64,000 bases of DNA. Origin: Paenibacillus sp. GSMTC-2017. GTDB taxonomy: Bacteria > Bacillota > Bacilli > Paenibacillales > Paenibacillaceae. The notes beneath the pieces were generated by a model, which was not told the origin of the DNA, ran no database searches, and was given only the letters and a program-made list of their open reading frames with translations. The stretch is from positions 153,367 through 217,366 of the forward strand of contig NZ_JAECMT010000006.1 of NCBI RefSeq assembly GCF_016019935.1, read 5' to 3'. The first letter of the stretch is position 1. Each line of letters starts with the position of its first letter. The position numbers and the translations under genes are program-made. Below are positions 22,971-31,758 of the stretch, one piece after another.

Positions 22971-23405
22971 ATGAGCAACGCCATTCTTTACGGGATAAAG
23001 TGGTTTGTTTTTATCATTTTATATAGCGGCGCAATTATAGGATTGGAAGTTATGGAAGGTTCTAAAATTACAACGACATTACATATGGGACTGCGCGATT
23101 TGGGTGTTAGTTTTATTTTCATAGTGGGTACGTTTTCTGCCGTTGCGTATTTCGTGACGTTATTACCACTATCTATCCTCATTCGTAAATTCGTCAGAAA
23201 CAGGCTACTACCTATCATTTTGTATACGATCCTGTTTTCTTTAAGTGGGAAAGTCATTTTTCATTGGTTATTTGGTGACGACTTCTCCCAGGCGTATGAA
23301 CTGAAAATCGAAACGGCTCTGCTCATTTTCGGAATAACTGGTTTCATCTATTCGATTATTGACTACGTTTTGGACATCTTCGATAAAAAACGTACTTCCG
23401 TATGA
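22971..23405 (+). CDS. Four-helix membrane protein of unknown function
   Basis: 144 residues, GGCGGTGG upstream of the ATG. About four membrane helices (8-26, 44-70, 80-100, 113-133) with short loops and a basic C-terminus (DKKRTSV). No motif is recognised. It stands alone between the MITE-like element and the GH66 gene, and its upstream region is the MITE copy itself, so the element may contribute to its expression. Confidence 0.6.
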   Translation: MSNAILYGIKWFVFIILYSGAIIGLEVMEGSKITTTLHMGLRDLGVSFIFIVGTFSAVAYFVTLLPLSILIRKFVRNRLLPIILYTILFSLSGKVIFHWLFGDDFSQAYELKIETALLIFGITGFIYSIIDYVLDIFDKKRTSV

Positions 23406-23486
23406 ATTTTTTGGTATTTCCTTCAATAGAGTAGTAGGCATACAATTAAGGTGCATCGTATTCTATCTTGAAGGGAGAGAGTTGAT

Positions 23487-26393
23487 GTGAGTAGAACAAC
23501 ATATCGAAATGGTCTCGTACTGTTGCTGTCGCTGTTGCTTGTTGGACTTTCGGGTATAGTGTCACCGCCTACAGAAGCAGCTGCGAGTGGAATTGTGAAA
23601 CGAGTGTATACGGATAAAGCGAGGTATAACCCCGGAGGGAGCGCAACGATAAAGGTTGATTTGAAAAATGATACAGGGACTACTTTCAGTGGAAATATAA
23701 CTGCAACGATCCACCACCTCGAAACGCAAGTGCACACTGCCTCAACCCCAATTACTTTATTAAGCGGAAATTCCACGACTGTTACATTCACTTGGACAAC
23801 ACCTAACACAGATTATAAAGGCTATTTTGTAAATGTTGCTGCGGGATCGTCCAAAGGGGCAACCGCCATCGACGTATCTAGTAAGTGGACCCGATTTCCT
23901 CGATACGGCTACATCACAGAATTCCCTTCGGAATTATCTTCGGTTACAGATGCACGGGTGAAGCGTACCGTTGAAGATTACCATACAAATGCCTTCCAGC
24001 TTTATGACTGGATGTGGCGCCATGAAAACAACATTAAACGGACTGGCGGGACGGTCGATAACTCATGGACCGATTGGAGTGGCAAACATACGATGTATTG
24101 GCCCACGATCCAAAACCTGATTTCCTCGATGCACAATTATAATGCGGCTGCTATGCCTTATACGATGTCCTATGCAGCGCTCCACAATTATCAAACCATC
24201 TCTGGCGTAAACCCCCAGTGGGCAATGTATTCCGACACCACACATTTGAATCAGCTAGGTTTTGACTTCGATGACAATAACCCTAATACGTGGCTATGGC
24301 TATTTAACCCCGCAAATACAGGTTGGCAAAATTATATTTACGGTCAATATCGGGATATGATTACGACGGCAGGCTTCGATGGTATTCATCTCGATCAGAT
24401 GGGAGAACGAGCCGATCCCTACGATTACAACGGTAACGTCGTTGATTTGGACAACAGCTTCTCTGGTTTCGTTAACAATTTACGTAGCAACTTGAACAGT
24501 AATGGCATGTCCGATAAAGTTCTCACGTTTAACAATGTGGACGGTGCAGCTAATGGCTGGGCTTTTGACGATGTAACAAAACATGCGAATTACGACTTCA
24601 CCTATACCGAAATATGGGGCGGAGCAAACGATTATATTGAGCTGAAAGCGCTGATTGACAAGGCGAAGCGTAACAATGGACAAAAAGCGGTCGTGCTCGC
24701 TGCTTATATGAATTTTGAAGAAAATACGGGTACTCGTTATGAAGCGGAATCAGCAACGTTGAACGGAGTAACAACAAATACGAATCATACGGGTTACACG
24801 GGAAGCGGGTTCGTGGATGGCTTCGGCGACAATGGGGACTACGTGCAATTTTCGATTACTGTACCAGAGGAAGGTTGGTATGGGATTGTCTTCCGCTATG
24901 CCAATGATACAAGCACGAACAACACGCGCAGCCTGTATGTAGACGGTTCTTTTGTGAAACAGGTTGGCAATTTCCTTGATCAAAACAGCTGGGGAACGTG
25001 GAAATTCGATGCTTCACATACCGTCTGGTTAAGTGCTGGTACGCATACCGTTAAGCTGGCTAAAGATGCTACAGATACAGGTTTTATCAATCTCGACAGC
25101 CTAACTCTCGGCACGTTTAACGATGCTTCTGTAAGGTTGACTGGAGCGGCAATTGCTGCTGCGGGTGCATCTAGAATTGAAATGGGTGAAGGCGATCAAA
25201 TGTTAGGTCACCCGTACTTCCCGAATAGAGCGAAGCAAATGCGCAACAGTTTGAAGGAAGCAACGAAAGACCAATACAACTTCATTACCGCATATGAAAA
25301 TTTACTCTTCGATAAGGATGTATTCAATACCGATTCTGGCAACCAGTTCGTTGAAATTACAGGTCAGCCGGTTTCAGGTAGTGGGACAGCGGGCAATATT
25401 TGGAGCTTTATGAAACAAAGCGACAACTATAACATCGTTCACCTCATTAACTTAAAAAATAGTACAGATACCGATTGGCGGAACTCCGACACTGCACCAA
25501 CTACACTAACTAATTTAGCGACAAAAGTGTACATCGGCAATGGAGAGACCATATCGGGTGTATATGTAGCTTCGCCTGACATTGCAATGGGCGCAACACA
25601 ATCGCTTTCTTATTCGACTGGCACGGACAGCAAAGGCAAATACGTTGCATTCACACTTCCATCCTTGCAATATTGGGACATGATTTATATGAAACGTTCC
25701 TTCACCACGCCAACATTGGATATCTACGAAGCGGAAAAAGGTGTGAAAGTGAACGTAGGTGTAAACACGAACCATGTAGGTTATACGGGAACTGGCTTTG
25801 TCGACAACTTCTCAGACAATGATGGTGTTACGTTCACTGTATCGGCCGCACAAGATGATGATCAGGTACTACGATTCCGTTATGCGAATGGCGGGACGGA
25901 TGCGACTAGAGATATTTTCGTAGATGGCAACTATGCAGGAACAATCTCATTCCCATCTACAGGGAGCTGGAGTGGTTGGTCTACTTCAGAGTTAACGGTA
26001 TCTTTGAAGAAGGGAATTCATACGATTACGATATGGAAAAATACTTCCAACACTGGAGCCATCAATTTAGATAATCTCGATTTAGACAAAACGTATGTGT
26101 GGCAATTCGATAGGCAGATTACATCTGTTCCAGCCGGATATCGGATTACATTTCGAACTGGTGCATCGGGGTGGGCTCATCAAGGTGTGAATGGGTGGGC
26201 TAGCACAACAGATTCCAAAATGAGGCCAAATGGATCAGGCAAAGCGGCACTTGATCATGAAATTTCTGTTGGACCGTTCTCTGCGAGCACAATTATCGAT
26301 TTCACTTTCTTATGGGATGACAATGGAAACGACGTGCTTGAGAGTGGAATAGACAGATGGGAAGGCACTGATTACCACATTACGGTGAATTAA
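23487..26393 (+). CDS. Cycloisomaltooligosaccharide glucanotransferase (CITase, GH66) with CBM35 modules
   Basis: 968 residues from GTG 23487 (AAGGGAGAG upstream), signal peptide about 1-33. An Ig-like N-domain (about 34-135) precedes the GH66 barrel. Nucleophile D303 lies in GIHLDQMGE and acid/base E375 in YTEIWGG. A CBM35 (about 418-545, YEAESATLNG..NTNHTGYTGSGFVDGF) interrupts the catalytic part, the known hallmark of CITases as opposed to plain dextranases. The catalytic region then resumes; a second CBM35 (about 750-868) and a C-terminal beta module (to 968) follow. Length is close to the about 970 residues of the Bacillus circulans enzyme (from memory). Reaction: intramolecular transglucosylation of alpha-1,6-glucan to cyclic dextrans. 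Upstream gene of a two-gene operon. Confidence 0.9.
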   Translation: MSRTTYRNGLVLLLSLLLVGLSGIVSPPTEAAASGIVKRVYTDKARYNPGGSATIKVDLKNDTGTTFSGNITATIHHLETQVHTASTPITLLSGNSTTVTFTWTTPNTDYKGYFVNVAAGSSKGATAIDVSSKWTRFPRYGYITEFPSELSSVTDARVKRTVEDYHTNAFQLYDWMWRHENNIKRTGGTVDNSWTDWSGKHTMYWPTIQNLISSMHNYNAAAMPYTMSYAALHNYQTISGVNPQWAMYSDTTHLNQLGFDFDDNNPNTWLWLFNPANTGWQNYIYGQYRDMITTAGFDGIHLDQMGERADPYDYNGNVVDLDNSFSGFVNNLRSNLNSNGMSDKVLTFNNVDGAANGWAFDDVTKHANYDFTYTEIWGGANDYIELKALIDKAKRNNGQKAVVLAAYMNFEENTGTRYEAESATLNGVTTNTNHTGYTGSGFVDGFGDNGDYVQFSITVPEEGWYGIVFRYANDTSTNNTRSLYVDGSFVKQVGNFLDQNSWGTWKFDASHTVWLSAGTHTVKLAKDATDTGFINLDSLTLGTFNDASVRLTGAAIAAAGASRIEMGEGDQMLGHPYFPNRAKQMRNSLKEATKDQYNFITAYENLLFDKDVFNTDSGNQFVEITGQPVSGSGTAGNIWSFMKQSDNYNIVHLINLKNSTDTDWRNSDTAPTTLTNLATKVYIGNGETISGVYVASPDIAMGATQSLSYSTGTDSKGKYVAFTLPSLQYWDMIYMKRSFTTPTLDIYEAEKGVKVNVGVNTNHVGYTGTGFVDNFSDNDGVTFTVSAAQDDDQVLRFRYANGGTDATRDIFVDGNYAGTISFPSTGSWSGWSTSELTVSLKKGIHTITIWKNTSNTGAINLDNLDLDKTYVWQFDRQITSVPAGYRITFRTGASGWAHQGVNGWASTTDSKMRPNGSGKAALDHEISVGPFSASTIIDFTFLWDDNGNDVLESGIDRWEGTDYHITVN

Positions 26394-26431
26394 AATGTCT
26401 CATATCTCTCAATGGAAAGGTAGGAGTTGTT

Positions 26432-29400
26432 ATGTCTATCCCTCATAGGATTAGGAAAAAGAGATTAGCCATCTTTGGAATTATAGTTGCGCTCGTATGC
26501 TCGACCTTTATATCCCTTCCTGCAAAACAGGTATCTGCTTTTGTACCTGCACTCGGCAACGTTACAGCTTTCACATCAACGGCAGATTCTTTAACGCTTA
26601 CTGTCGATAATGGTGCTGAACCTAATAATGACATCCTCATCTTTAACGTTCTGCAAAATGATATCGTGAAAGTATCGTATCGCCCCAATAATGTATCTCC
26701 AAGTAATGACACGCCGATGATCGATCCAAACAAAACATGGAGCGCTGTAGGGGCAACAATTAATACGTCAGGCAATCCCATTACCATTACGACATCGAAG
26801 ATGAAAGTAGAAATTGCCAAAACTCCGACGAGAGTGACGATCAAGAAGGCGGATGGCACGACGTTGTTATGGGAGCCAGCGGGCGGTGGAGTATTTTCTG
26901 ATGGCGTCAGATTCCAGCATGCCAGCGGACACAATATATACGGCATTCGAAGCTATAATGCGAATGAAGATGCACCGGATTTAACTCGTAATAACAGCAG
27001 CCACCCTGCTCATGCAGGGAATCAAGGAGATTCCGGCGGGCCACTCATGTGGTCGACGGCTGGTTACGGCATTTTGGTCGATAGTGATGGAGGATATCCA
27101 TACACTGATAATACGAGCGGGAAGCTAGAGTTTTATTACGGCGGAACGCCAGAAGAAGGCAGACGGTATAGTAAAACCGATGTTGAGTATTATGCGATAG
27201 TCGGCAATCCGAAAGAAATTATGTCAGGTGTAGCTGAAATAACGGGCAAATCTCCGATGCTTCCGAAGTGGTCTCTTGGCTTTATGAACTTTGAATGGGG
27301 CATGGATCAAACGGAAATGACAACGATGATTGATACGTACAGAGCGAAGAACATTCCACTGGATGCATACGGACTCGATTACGATTGGAAAAAATACGGT
27401 GAGACGAATTATGGAGAGTTTGCTTGGAACACCCACAACTTCCCTTCTTCCGCTGGGACTGCTCTGAAGACACATATGGACGCAAAAGGCGTGAAGTTAA
27501 TTGGCATTACAAAACCTAGAATCGTCACGATGGATAAGTACGGCAACCGTACGAGTCAATACAACGACGCGAATAGCGGCGGCTATTGGTACCCGGGACA
27601 TAGCGAATACTCGGACTATTTTATCCCTGTGTTAGTTAGAAGTATTGATCCTTACAACGCGGCTATGCGCGCATGGTATTGGGATCATTCGAAGGATGCG
27701 TATGATAAAGGAATCGTAGGCTGGTGGAATGACGAGACGGATAAAGTAGCTTCCGGTTCTGCCCAGTGGTGGTTTGGCAACTTTACGACAACACATCTTT
27801 CACAAGCGATGTATGAAGGACAGCGAGCTTATACGAGCGATGCTCAGCGAGTATGGCAGACGGCAAGAACATTTTATCCAGGAGCGCAGCGTTATGCGAC
27901 TACATTATGGTCAGGCGATATTGGCGCACAATTTTACAAAGGGGAAAAGGTTAGCTGGGCTTCGGGTATGCAGGAGCAACGTACGGTAATGCTTTCTTCC
28001 ATTGCAATGGGTCAGCCGAAGTGGGGCATGGATGCAGGTGGATTTAATCCATCCGATAGCAACCCTAGTCCAGAGTTGTATGCGAGATGGCTTCAGTTCT
28101 CTGCTTTGACTCCTGTATTCCGTGTTCACGGCAATCTTCAGCATCAACGGCAGCCATGGTATTTCGGCAATACTGCGGAGGAAGCAGCGAAAGGAGCGAT
28201 TCAGCTCAGATATTCGCTAATACCGTACATGTACACATATGAGAGAACGGCTTTGGAGAATGGTTTAGGATTAGTAAGACCACTCTTATTTGATTATCCG
28301 AATGATGCCATTGCAAGCAACTATACGGGAGCATGGATGTTCGGAGATTATTTGTTAGCAGCCCCAATTGTTGATCAGTCGCAGACGACCAAAGATATTT
28401 ATTTGCCAGCTGGGACGTGGACGGATTATTTCCGAGGAGTTACGTATTCTGGTGGACAAACGATTAAATATCCTGTTAATGCAGAAACATGGTCAGATAT
28501 CCCGCTTTTCATTAAGAAGGGAGCGATCATTCCATCTCAGAAGGCACAAGACTATATTGGTCAAAGTGTTGTTACACGAGTTAATGTTGATGTGTTCCCC
28601 GATACGACAGCCACAAGCTTCAATTATTACGAAGATGATGGTCAAAGTTACGATTACGAGGGCGGAGAACATTTTAAGCAGACAATTACAGCACAAGATA
28701 ATGGCGGGAGCGGAGTAAGTGTAGCAATTGCCGCAAAGTCTGGGATATATACGCCTGAGGTTCAACATTATATCGTCAAAGTTCATGGAAAAGCGGGTAC
28801 AGCTGTTACAAGCAACGGTACAGCTCTTACTTCTTATGGAGACTTGAATGCTTTACAAGCGGCTAGCGGAGAGGGCTGGGCTAAAGGTAGAGATGTGTAT
28901 GGTCTAGTCACGTATGTAAAAGTAGCGGCAGGAAGCTCTTCTGCCAAAAACATTGTCGTTACTGGCAATGGAACGGTTACAGCATCTTCTGTAAAGCTGG
29001 AGGCGGAGGAAGCATCCCTATCGGGCAACATAATAGCGACAAGAGCTAAAGTGAATAACAACCATACTGGTTATACAGGCACTGGTTTCGTTGACGGCTT
29101 AGATCAGGCGGGCGCTGGAGCTACCTTTTATGCAGATGTAAAAACAGGTGGCGATTACACGATAGATCTTAGATATAGTAACGCTACGGGAGCTACCAAG
29201 TCGATAAGTATTTACGTAAACGGGAAGAGAGTGAAGAGTACTAGTCTTCTAAGTTTGGCGAACTGGAGTACATGGTCTACGAAAAGTGAAAGTGTACCTT
29301 TATCTGCTGGGCGAAATGCAATCACGTACAAGTATGACAATATTGCTGGCGATACAGGCGCTGTAAATATCGATTATATTACCGTCCCATTTGCCGCAAC

Positions 29401-30280
29401 GGTTGCTAAGTATGAGGCGGAAAGTGCTGAGCTCTCGGGAGGAGCAACTACGAATAAGAACCATAAGTTTTATTCGGGTGAAGCTTTTGTAGATGGAATA
29501 ACGACGGTCGGCGCACAAGTAAAATATAATGTTGACGTGCCTTCGGCGGGAAATTATAGCGTTGCTCTGAGATATGCAAATGGAAATGGTAGTCCGAAAA
29601 CACTAAGCACATATGTAAATGGAGTAGATGTATCTCAAGCTAGTTTGGCAAGTTTAGGTAGCAATTGGGATGTGTGGCAGGATGCCGTTCAAACTGTATC
29701 TTTGAATGCGGGGGCGAATACAATTGCATTCAAATACGATGGTGCAGATAGTGGCAATGTAAATATAGACCGATTGTTAGTTTCTGCATCATCTCCAGGT
29801 ATACCAGAGTCAGAAAAGAATTTGCTTGATAATCCAGATTTTGAGCGAGAAACGACATACGGTAGCGGGTGGACGGAGTGGCATCCAATGGGTCAGGCAC
29901 TTGCTTATGGAATAGACAGCGGCTCAGGAACAAATCCGCCGTCATCTGCGTGGACAGAGGATAAACGAGCTTATTTTTATTCTGCAAGTGCGTATAAACA
30001 AAGCATTCATCAAATGATCAACGTGCCTGTTAACAACAGCTACTACGAGTTCGAAGCGAGAGTCCGTATGCAATATGCCAATCCGACGACCGCGAGAGCT
30101 GAAGTTTCGTTATATGGCGGAGCAATGCTTGGGCAAAGTATCACCAATGACGGGGTATGGAAGTCGATCAAGATAAGCAATATTTTTGTAATAAGCGGGG
30201 TAATCGATGTTGGATTTTATATTGATTCCCCTGGTGGGACTGTCCTTCATATCGATGATGTGAGGGTGAGAAAGCAATAG
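26432..30280 (+). CDS. GH31 alpha-glucosidase/alpha-1,6-glucosyltransferase with CBM35-CBM35-CBM61-like modules
   Basis: 1282 residues; signal peptide about 1-36. GH31 core: nucleophile D434 in GWWNDETD, acid/base D496 in LWSGDIGAQ, and FRVHGNLQHQ and MFGDYLLAAPI further on. After the C-terminal beta domains come two CBM35s (about 850-985 KLEAEEASLSG.., 990-1120 KYEAESAELSG..) and a last module (about 1128-1282, LLDNPDFERETTYGSGWTEW..) of the CBM61-like jelly-roll type. This order equals that reported for the Paenibacillus sp. 598K alpha-1,6-glucosyltransferase, which makes alpha-1,6-glucosyl products from starch. Only 38 nt separate it from the CITase gene, so product hand-over is likely. 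A hydrolytic alpha-glucosidase is the alternative. Confidence 0.88.
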   Translation: MSIPHRIRKKRLAIFGIIVALVCSTFISLPAKQVSAFVPALGNVTAFTSTADSLTLTVDNGAEPNNDILIFNVLQNDIVKVSYRPNNVSPSNDTPMIDPNKTWSAVGATINTSGNPITITTSKMKVEIAKTPTRVTIKKADGTTLLWEPAGGGVFSDGVRFQHASGHNIYGIRSYNANEDAPDLTRNNSSHPAHAGNQGDSGGPLMWSTAGYGILVDSDGGYPYTDNTSGKLEFYYGGTPEEGRRYSKTDVEYYAIVGNPKEIMSGVAEITGKSPMLPKWSLGFMNFEWGMDQTEMTTMIDTYRAKNIPLDAYGLDYDWKKYGETNYGEFAWNTHNFPSSAGTALKTHMDAKGVKLIGITKPRIVTMDKYGNRTSQYNDANSGGYWYPGHSEYSDYFIPVLVRSIDPYNAAMRAWYWDHSKDAYDKGIVGWWNDETDKVASGSAQWWFGNFTTTHLSQAMYEGQRAYTSDAQRVWQTARTFYPGAQRYATTLWSGDIGAQFYKGEKVSWASGMQEQRTVMLSSIAMGQPKWGMDAGGFNPSDSNPSPELYARWLQFSALTPVFRVHGNLQHQRQPWYFGNTAEEAAKGAIQLRYSLIPYMYTYERTALENGLGLVRPLLFDYPNDAIASNYTGAWMFGDYLLAAPIVDQSQTTKDIYLPAGTWTDYFRGVTYSGGQTIKYPVNAETWSDIPLFIKKGAIIPSQKAQDYIGQSVVTRVNVDVFPDTTATSFNYYEDDGQSYDYEGGEHFKQTITAQDNGGSGVSVAIAAKSGIYTPEVQHYIVKVHGKAGTAVTSNGTALTSYGDLNALQAASGEGWAKGRDVYGLVTYVKVAAGSSSAKNIVVTGNGTVTASSVKLEAEEASLSGNIIATRAKVNNNHTGYTGTGFVDGLDQAGAGATFYADVKTGGDYTIDLRYSNATGATKSISIYVNGKRVKSTSLLSLANWSTWSTKSESVPLSAGRNAITYKYDNIAGDTGAVNIDYITVPFAATVAKYEAESAELSGGATTNKNHKFYSGEAFVDGITTVGAQVKYNVDVPSAGNYSVALRYANGNGSPKTLSTYVNGVDVSQASLASLGSNWDVWQDAVQTVSLNAGANTIAFKYDGADSGNVNIDRLLVSASSPGIPESEKNLLDNPDFERETTYGSGWTEWHPMGQALAYGIDSGSGTNPPSSAWTEDKRAYFYSASAYKQSIHQMINVPVNNSYYEFEARVRMQYANPTTARAEVSLYGGAMLGQSITNDGVWKSIKISNIFVISGVIDVGFYIDSPGGTVLHIDDVRVRKQ

Positions 30281-30332
30281 AAGGAGTTTAGTTATATAGC
30301 TAGTTGTGCAGATTGGAGTAACGGTTAAAGAG

Positions 30333-30386
30333 AAAAGGACGGCATTTACCGTAGTGAAATCTACTGTGTAAATGTCGTCCTTTTTT
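30333..30386. terminator. Bidirectional terminator after the glucan operon
   Basis: AAAAGGACGGCATTTAC pairs with GTAAATGTCGTCCTTTT (one mismatch), inner GTAG/CTAC, then T-run. Serves the converging gene at 30406 as well. Confidence 0.85.
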
Positions 30387-30405
30387 ATAGAGGGGTGTCT
30401 ATAAC

Positions 30406-30990
30406 TCAATCATTTCGAGCTATATTTCTAATAATGAGTTCAATTGAGTTAGAAGTGGAGTCTCCGTCAAAATGTGAATGACCGCTATAAGAAACAGCTA
30501 AATAAGCACAGCTATGCATTAACAATTCAAGACCAAGTTTAGAAGCATTTATTTTTGCTAGATCTTTATCTGCATGAATTCTAAGTTGTTTTTCATACTT
30601 CCCGCTCTCCCACGTATCCCATAAAGACTCGTCGTGGTCATTCAACATTGTTAATTCAAAATGCTTCGGTTTATTATGATGGAGAGCATGTTTTATTTCT
30701 TTAATTACTTTCCTATTCAATGGATTAACAGCGCCATTGAATACAATAAGATCAGTATGTGATGGATTTTCACGCTGAAGAAAAAGCACATCATTAGTGT
30801 CATTTACATGTTTGAAAAGACTAGACACCACAAACATTTCTTTAGAATCTTTTGCATCGATAAGTAATACACTTCCCATTTCTTCTCTAACAACTACTCC
30901 AATATCTTTTTGCTTTAAAAGCACAACATTCAATTTTAACGACCCTACTGTAACTGCTGTTCGTTCTACAATCGAGAATAGATCCTCCAT
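30406..30990 (-). CDS. Conserved-looking protein of unknown function, coupled to a Nudix gene
   Basis: 194 residues; the ATG (30990-30988) directly abuts the stop of the Nudix gene and there is no own ribosome site, so translation is coupled. No signal peptide or membrane helix. The N-half alternates beta strands (LKLNVVLLKQKDIGVVV, SVLLIDAKD, DLIVFNGAV), the C-half is helical and contains YSGHSHFDGDST, a His/Asp cluster that could bind a metal. I do not recognise the family. Pairing with a Nudix hydrolase suggests nucleotide or cofactor housekeeping, but this is only context. Confidence 0.65.
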   Translation of the reverse strand: MEDLFSIVERTAVTVGSLKLNVVLLKQKDIGVVVREEMGSVLLIDAKDSKEMFVVSSLFKHVNDTNDVLFLQRENPSHTDLIVFNGAVNPLNRKVIKEIKHALHHNKPKHFELTMLNDHDESLWDTWESGKYEKQLRIHADKDLAKINASKLGLELLMHSCAYLAVSYSGHSHFDGDSTSNSIELIIRNIARND

Positions 30991-31416
30991 CTAGCAATCT
31001 TTGATAAACTGCGCCGCTAGTATACTATCTTTGAGCCAAATAGGAGCCAATGAATGATTCATTATTTCATCAGTTGTCATCCAATACACAGCATCAACCT
31101 CATCGGGACTCTTGGCATAAGGCTCACCCTGATCAAACTCGCAAAGGAAAACGATATCAATTACTTCACTGCCATCGTCTAATGTAAACGAGGTGTTTCT
31201 AACAAATGTAATCTTATCTTTTACCTGTACGCCAACCTCTTCAAAGAGTTCTCTTTTTATTGTTCTTTCTAATATATCTTTGGAATTGCCCTCATTTTCA
31301 ACTGTACCCCCAACAAGAGCAAGAAGTCCCCCAGCATGCTCCTCTTTTGTACTGCGCCCAATGATTAACCACTTATCCTGTTGAAAAACGGCTCCTTCTA
31401 CATTTACATGGAACAT
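30991..31416 (-). CDS. Nudix hydrolase
   Basis: 141 residues with AAGGGGGT upstream. The Nudix box is GGTVENEGNSKDILERT followed by REL FEEVG (catalytic REx2EE helix intact; the loop before it is longer than the strict GX5EX7REUXEEXGU spacing). The strand-rich core WLIIGRST.., VIDIVFLCEF and DAVYWMTTDEI fits small Nudix proteins. Role: Mg-dependent hydrolysis of a nucleoside diphosphate linked to X. Substrate unknown. First gene of a two-gene minus-strand operon. Confidence 0.9.
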   Translation of the reverse strand: MFHVNVEGAVFQQDKWLIIGRSTKEEHAGGLLALVGGTVENEGNSKDILERTIKRELFEEVGVQVKDKITFVRNTSFTLDDGSEVIDIVFLCEFDQGEPYAKSPDEVDAVYWMTTDEIMNHSLAPIWLKDSILAAQFIKDC

Positions 31417-31758
31417 TTGTTGTACCCCCTTGTATCGTCATCCATCTTGATTCCCAGCCTATCCGAAATGTTTCCTTACTTATTCGACATGAAGGTTTAA
31501 AATTCCTTACCACGGTTTTCTAATCTGTAGTTCAACTTACCGATGTTAATAAAAGAAATTGCAGAAGACTAGTACTGCGAGTTAGGTCATTTAGCCTAAT
31601 TTGCATTGAAGTCAAAAGTTTTAATTGTCCTTCCCTAAATTTTACCGTTATTATAAGTAAGGTTCTATTAAGTTCACAACTAGAAGTGTTTGAATTTAAT
31701 AGCTTCTGCTCTATTCTATTTTCACTTGCACTGTTGACATGAGAGGATGATTAGTAGA
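31417..31758 (+). promoter_or_regulatory. Upstream region of the double nucleotidase with candidate promoter
   Basis: No gene seen in this spacer. TTGTCC (31625-31630), 18-nt spacer and TATTAT (31649-31654) form a possible sigmaA promoter, leaving about 97 nt of leader before the start at 31759. Confidence 0.35.
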
